A stretch of 62,496 nt of DNA from Enterobacter sichuanensis (GTDB taxonomy: Bacteria; Pseudomonadota; Gammaproteobacteria; Enterobacterales; Enterobacteriaceae), in assembly GCF_002939185.1 (NCBI RefSeq), contig NZ_POVL01000030.1, positions 1 through 62,496 on the forward strand, given 5' to 3'. A model generated the notes under the pieces. It saw nothing but the letters and a program-made list of their open reading frames with translations. It was not told the origin of the DNA and did no database searches. Positions 60,485-62,496 of this stretch are shown piece after piece (the stretch's first letter is position 1; every line of letters begins with the position of its first letter). The position numbers and the translations under genes were made by a program.

Positions 60485-60817
60485 ATGGATCAGTTTGAAT
60501 GTATTAACGTAGAAGAAGCCCACCAGAAGATGCACCAGGGAAAAGCGGTGCTGGTGGACATCCGCGATCCGCAGAGTTTTGCGATGGGCCACACGCCAGG
60601 CGCGTTCCATCTCACCAACGACACGCTGGGCGCCTTTATGCGCGATAACGACTTCGACACGCCGGTGATGGTGATGTGCTACCACGGCAACAGCAGTAAA
60701 GGCGCGGCGCAGTATCTGCTTCAGCAGGGTTACGAGGCGGTATACAGCGTCGACGGTGGCTTCGATGCCTGGCATCGCCATTTCCCGGCGGAAGTGGAAT
60801 ACGCTTTTGAGCGCTGA
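60485..60817 (+). CDS. glpE: Thiosulfate sulfurtransferase GlpE (rhodanese)
   Basis: 110-aa single-domain rhodanese that moves sulfane sulfur from thiosulfate to cyanide or thioredoxin in the cytoplasm. The active loop is MCYHGNSS with Cys65, the E. coli position. [19 protein letters not shown] precedes it. It is first in glpEGR, 47 bases before glpG, and divergent from glpD. Confidence 0.96.
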   Translation: MDQFECINVEEAHQKMHQGKAVLVDIRDPQSFAMGHTPGAFHLTNDTLGAFMRDNDFDTPVMVMCYHGNSSKGAAQYLLQQGYEAVYSVDGGFDAWHRHFPAEVEYAFER

Positions 60818-60864
60818 TCCCGCTATACTGTCCCCTTTTGTGTGGAAATAAGCGACCGCTGCCC

Positions 60865-61695
60865 ATGTTGATGATCACCTCTTTTACCAACCCGCGCGTC
60901 GCCCAGGCGTTTGTCGACTATATGGCGACGCAGGGCGTTATTCTGACCATCCAGCAACATACACAGACCGACGTCTGGCTGGCCGATGAGAGCCAGGCCG
61001 GGCGGGTAAACGAGGAGCTGGCGCGTTTTCTGGAAAACCCTGGTGACCCGCGCTATCTGGCGGCAAGCTGGCAGTCGGGTCAGACCGGTAGCGGATTGCA
61101 CTACAGCCGCTTTCCCTTTCTTGCCACCATTCGCGAGCGCGCAGGCCCGTTTACGCTGCTGCTGATGGCGGCCTGCATTATCGTCTTCATTATCATGAAT
61201 GTGGTGGGCGACCAGAGCGTCATGATCGCCCTGGCGTGGCCGTATGACCCGTCTCTGGATTTTGACGTCTGGCGCTACTTTACCCACGCGCTGATGCACT
61301 TCTCGGTGATGCATATCCTCTTTAACCTGCTCTGGTGGTGGTATCTCGGCGGTGCCGTGGAGAAGCGTCTGGGCAGCGGGAAGCTGATCGTTATCACCAT
61401 TATTAGCGCCCTGCTGAGCGGCTACGTGCAGCACAAATTCAGCGGCCCGTGGTTTGGCGGGCTCTCCGGCGTGGTGTATGCCCTGATGGGCTATGTCTGG
61501 CTCAGGGGCGAGCGTGACCCTGAAAGTGGCATCTATCTGCAGCGCGGATTAATAACCTTTGCGTTAATATGGCTTATTGCCGGATGGTTTGATCTGTTTG
61601 GTATGTCTATCGCCAATGGTGCGCACGTCACCGGGCTGGCCGTTGGGCTGGCGATGGCCTTTGCCGACACGCTCCATGCGCGAAAACGAACATAA
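60865..61695 (+). CDS. glpG: Rhomboid intramembrane serine protease GlpG
   Basis: 276 aa from ATG 60865 ([20 protein letters not shown]), the E. coli length; an in-frame ATG at 60838 would add nine residues. A cytoplasmic N-terminal domain (about 1-90) is followed by six membrane helices. The catalytic dyad is Ser in [11 protein letters not shown] and His in [11 protein letters not shown] (S201 and H254 in E. coli numbering). The L1 loop [12 protein letters not shown] is present. It cleaves membrane proteins within the bilayer; in related bacteria orphan respiratory subunits are substrates. Confidence 0.97.
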   Translation: MLMITSFTNPRVAQAFVDYMATQGVILTIQQHTQTDVWLADESQAGRVNEELARFLENPGDPRYLAASWQSGQTGSGLHYSRFPFLATIRERAGPFTLLLMAACIIVFIIMNVVGDQSVMIALAWPYDPSLDFDVWRYFTHALMHFSVMHILFNLLWWWYLGGAVEKRLGSGKLIVITIISALLSGYVQHKFSGPWFGGLSGVVYALMGYVWLRGERDPESGIYLQRGLITFALIWLIAGWFDLFGMSIANGAHVTGLAVGLAMAFADTLHARKRT

Positions 61696-61711
61696 TTCTC
61701 AGGGATAATTG

Positions 61712-62470
61712 ATGAAACAAACACAACGCCATGACGCCATTATCGAACTGGTAAAAAAACAGGGATACGTCAGCACCGAAGAGCTGGTTGAGCAGTTTGC
61801 CGTCAGCCCACAAACCATCCGTCGTGACCTGAACGACCTGGCCGATCAAAACCGCATTCTGCGCCACCACGGCGGAGCGGCGCTGCCGTCCAGCTCGGTC
61901 AACACCTCCTGGCACGACCGCAAAGCCACGCAAACGGCAGAAAAAGAGCGCATTGCCCGTAAAGTGGCCAGCCAGATCCCCAACGGGGCGACGCTGTTTA
62001 TTGATATCGGCACCACGCCGGAAGCGGTGGCCCATGCCCTGCTGGATCACGAAAACCTGCGCATCGTGACCAACAACCTGAACGTGGCCAATACCCTGAT
62101 GCAGAAAGACGATTTCCGCATTATTCTCGCCGGTGGTGAACTGCGCAGCCGCGATGGCGGAATTATCGGTGAAGCGACGCTCGATTTTATCTCTCAGTTC
62201 CGTCTCGACTTCGGCATTCTCGGGATTAGCGGCATCGACAGCGACGGCTCGCTGCTGGAATTTGATTACCACGAAGTACGCACCAAGCGGGCGATCATTG
62301 AAAACTCACGCCACGTGATGCTGGTTGTGGATCACTCGAAGTTTGGCCGTAACGCGATGGTCAACATGGGCAGCATCAGCATGGTGGATGCGGTCTATAC
62401 CGACGTGATGCCGCCGGCGGGCGTTATGCAGGTGATTAAAGATAATAATTTGCAGTTAGAGTTGTGCTGA
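61712..62470 (+). CDS. glpR: Glycerol-3-phosphate regulon repressor GlpR
   Basis: 252-aa DeoR-family repressor, inactivated by glycerol-3-phosphate. N-terminal helix-turn-helix VSTEELVEQFAVSPQTIRRD, then the sugar-phosphate-binding domain with FIDIGTTPEAVAHAL and LRSRDGGIIGEATLDF. The start is ATG 61712 (MKQTQRHDAII) with AGGGA upstream. It is third in glpEGR, 16 bases after glpG. It likely controls glpD through the operators at 60310-60347. Unlike the defective allele known in some K-12 lines, the frame is intact. Confidence 0.97.
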   Translation: MKQTQRHDAIIELVKKQGYVSTEELVEQFAVSPQTIRRDLNDLADQNRILRHHGGAALPSSSVNTSWHDRKATQTAEKERIARKVASQIPNGATLFIDIGTTPEAVAHALLDHENLRIVTNNLNVANTLMQKDDFRIILAGGELRSRDGGIIGEATLDFISQFRLDFGILGISGIDSDGSLLEFDYHEVRTKRAIIENSRHVMLVVDHSKFGRNAMVNMGSISMVDAVYTDVMPPAGVMQVIKDNNLQLELC

Positions 62471-62480
62471 GAAGCCTTTC

Positions 62481-62496
62481 TCCCTCTCCCTGTGGG
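62481..62496. repeat. CCCTCTCCC-type repeat, copy A5, cut by the right edge
   Basis: TCCCTCTCCCTGTGGG, the first 16 bases of the A-family unit in the orientation of copy A1, ten bases after the glpR stop. The rest is outside the window. Confidence 0.75.

Overview
The window is a stretch of enterobacterial chromosome, most likely Enterobacter or a close relative (Lelliottia, Leclercia). Nearly every gene matches a known E. coli K-12 protein in length and motifs, the base composition is GC-rich, and the gene order is the bcsC-to-glpR order of E. coli with some blocks exchanged. No rRNA, tRNA, insertion sequence, integrase, CRISPR array or clearly broken gene was seen. All coding sequences are intact except bcsC, which is cut by the left edge.

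Layout. 1-7755: end of cellulose export gene bcsC, phosphodiesterase gene pdeK, dicarboxylate transporter dctA, inactive M16-like yhjJ, kdgK (with a KdgR operator) and flagellar-class phosphodiesterase pdeH (with a near-perfect FliA promoter). 7821-15168: yhjG (AsmA family), yhjE (MFS), yhjD, LysR gene yhjC, a divergent SDR gene and LuxR-type yhjB. 15147-17833: a small accessory block where K-12 has other genes. It holds a miniature lysozyme-like protein lacking key catalytic residues, a GNAT acetyltransferase and a membrane-anchored protein with a HEPN-type RxxxxH motif and an ankyrin-like C-terminal part. 17893-29144: treF, gorA, rlmJ, prlC-rsmJ, uspA, uspB, pitA, yhiN.

29254-42380 is a second accessory stretch relative to K-12: a small K+-channel-like protein, a TerC/Alx-family membrane protein with a structured leader, a HAD-IB phosphatase, an NlpC/P60 endopeptidase, a LysR-SDR pair divergent from phenolic acid decarboxylase padC, and the complete arnBCADTEF operon. 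The arn operon adds 4-amino-4-deoxy-L-arabinose to lipid A (polymyxin resistance). Its genes are all but one joined by 4-base overlaps, and a PmrA-box-like site precedes it. 42322-47160: acpT, yhhT, yhhS, dcrB, yhhQ, tusA. The order then jumps directly to yhgN and asd, skipping the block that in K-12 carries rpoH, ftsYEX, liv, ugp and gnt genes; a repeat lies exactly at this junction. 47996-58698: asd and the glycogen operon glgBXCAP. 58788-62470: glpD divergent from glpEGR, with tandem GlpR operators and a CRP-like site.

Two families of short palindromic repeats occur: one built on CCCTCTCCC/GGGAGAGGG, the other classical REP/BIME-like with GCCGGGTGGCG. Every complete copy lies between convergent genes, and one copy supplies the last codons and stop of rsmJ. 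The features most worth a second look are the HEPN-membrane-ankyrin protein, the pseudo-lysozyme, the tusA/yhgN junction, an AcpT with an altered metal-binding motif, and the channel-TerC pair with its leader RNA.
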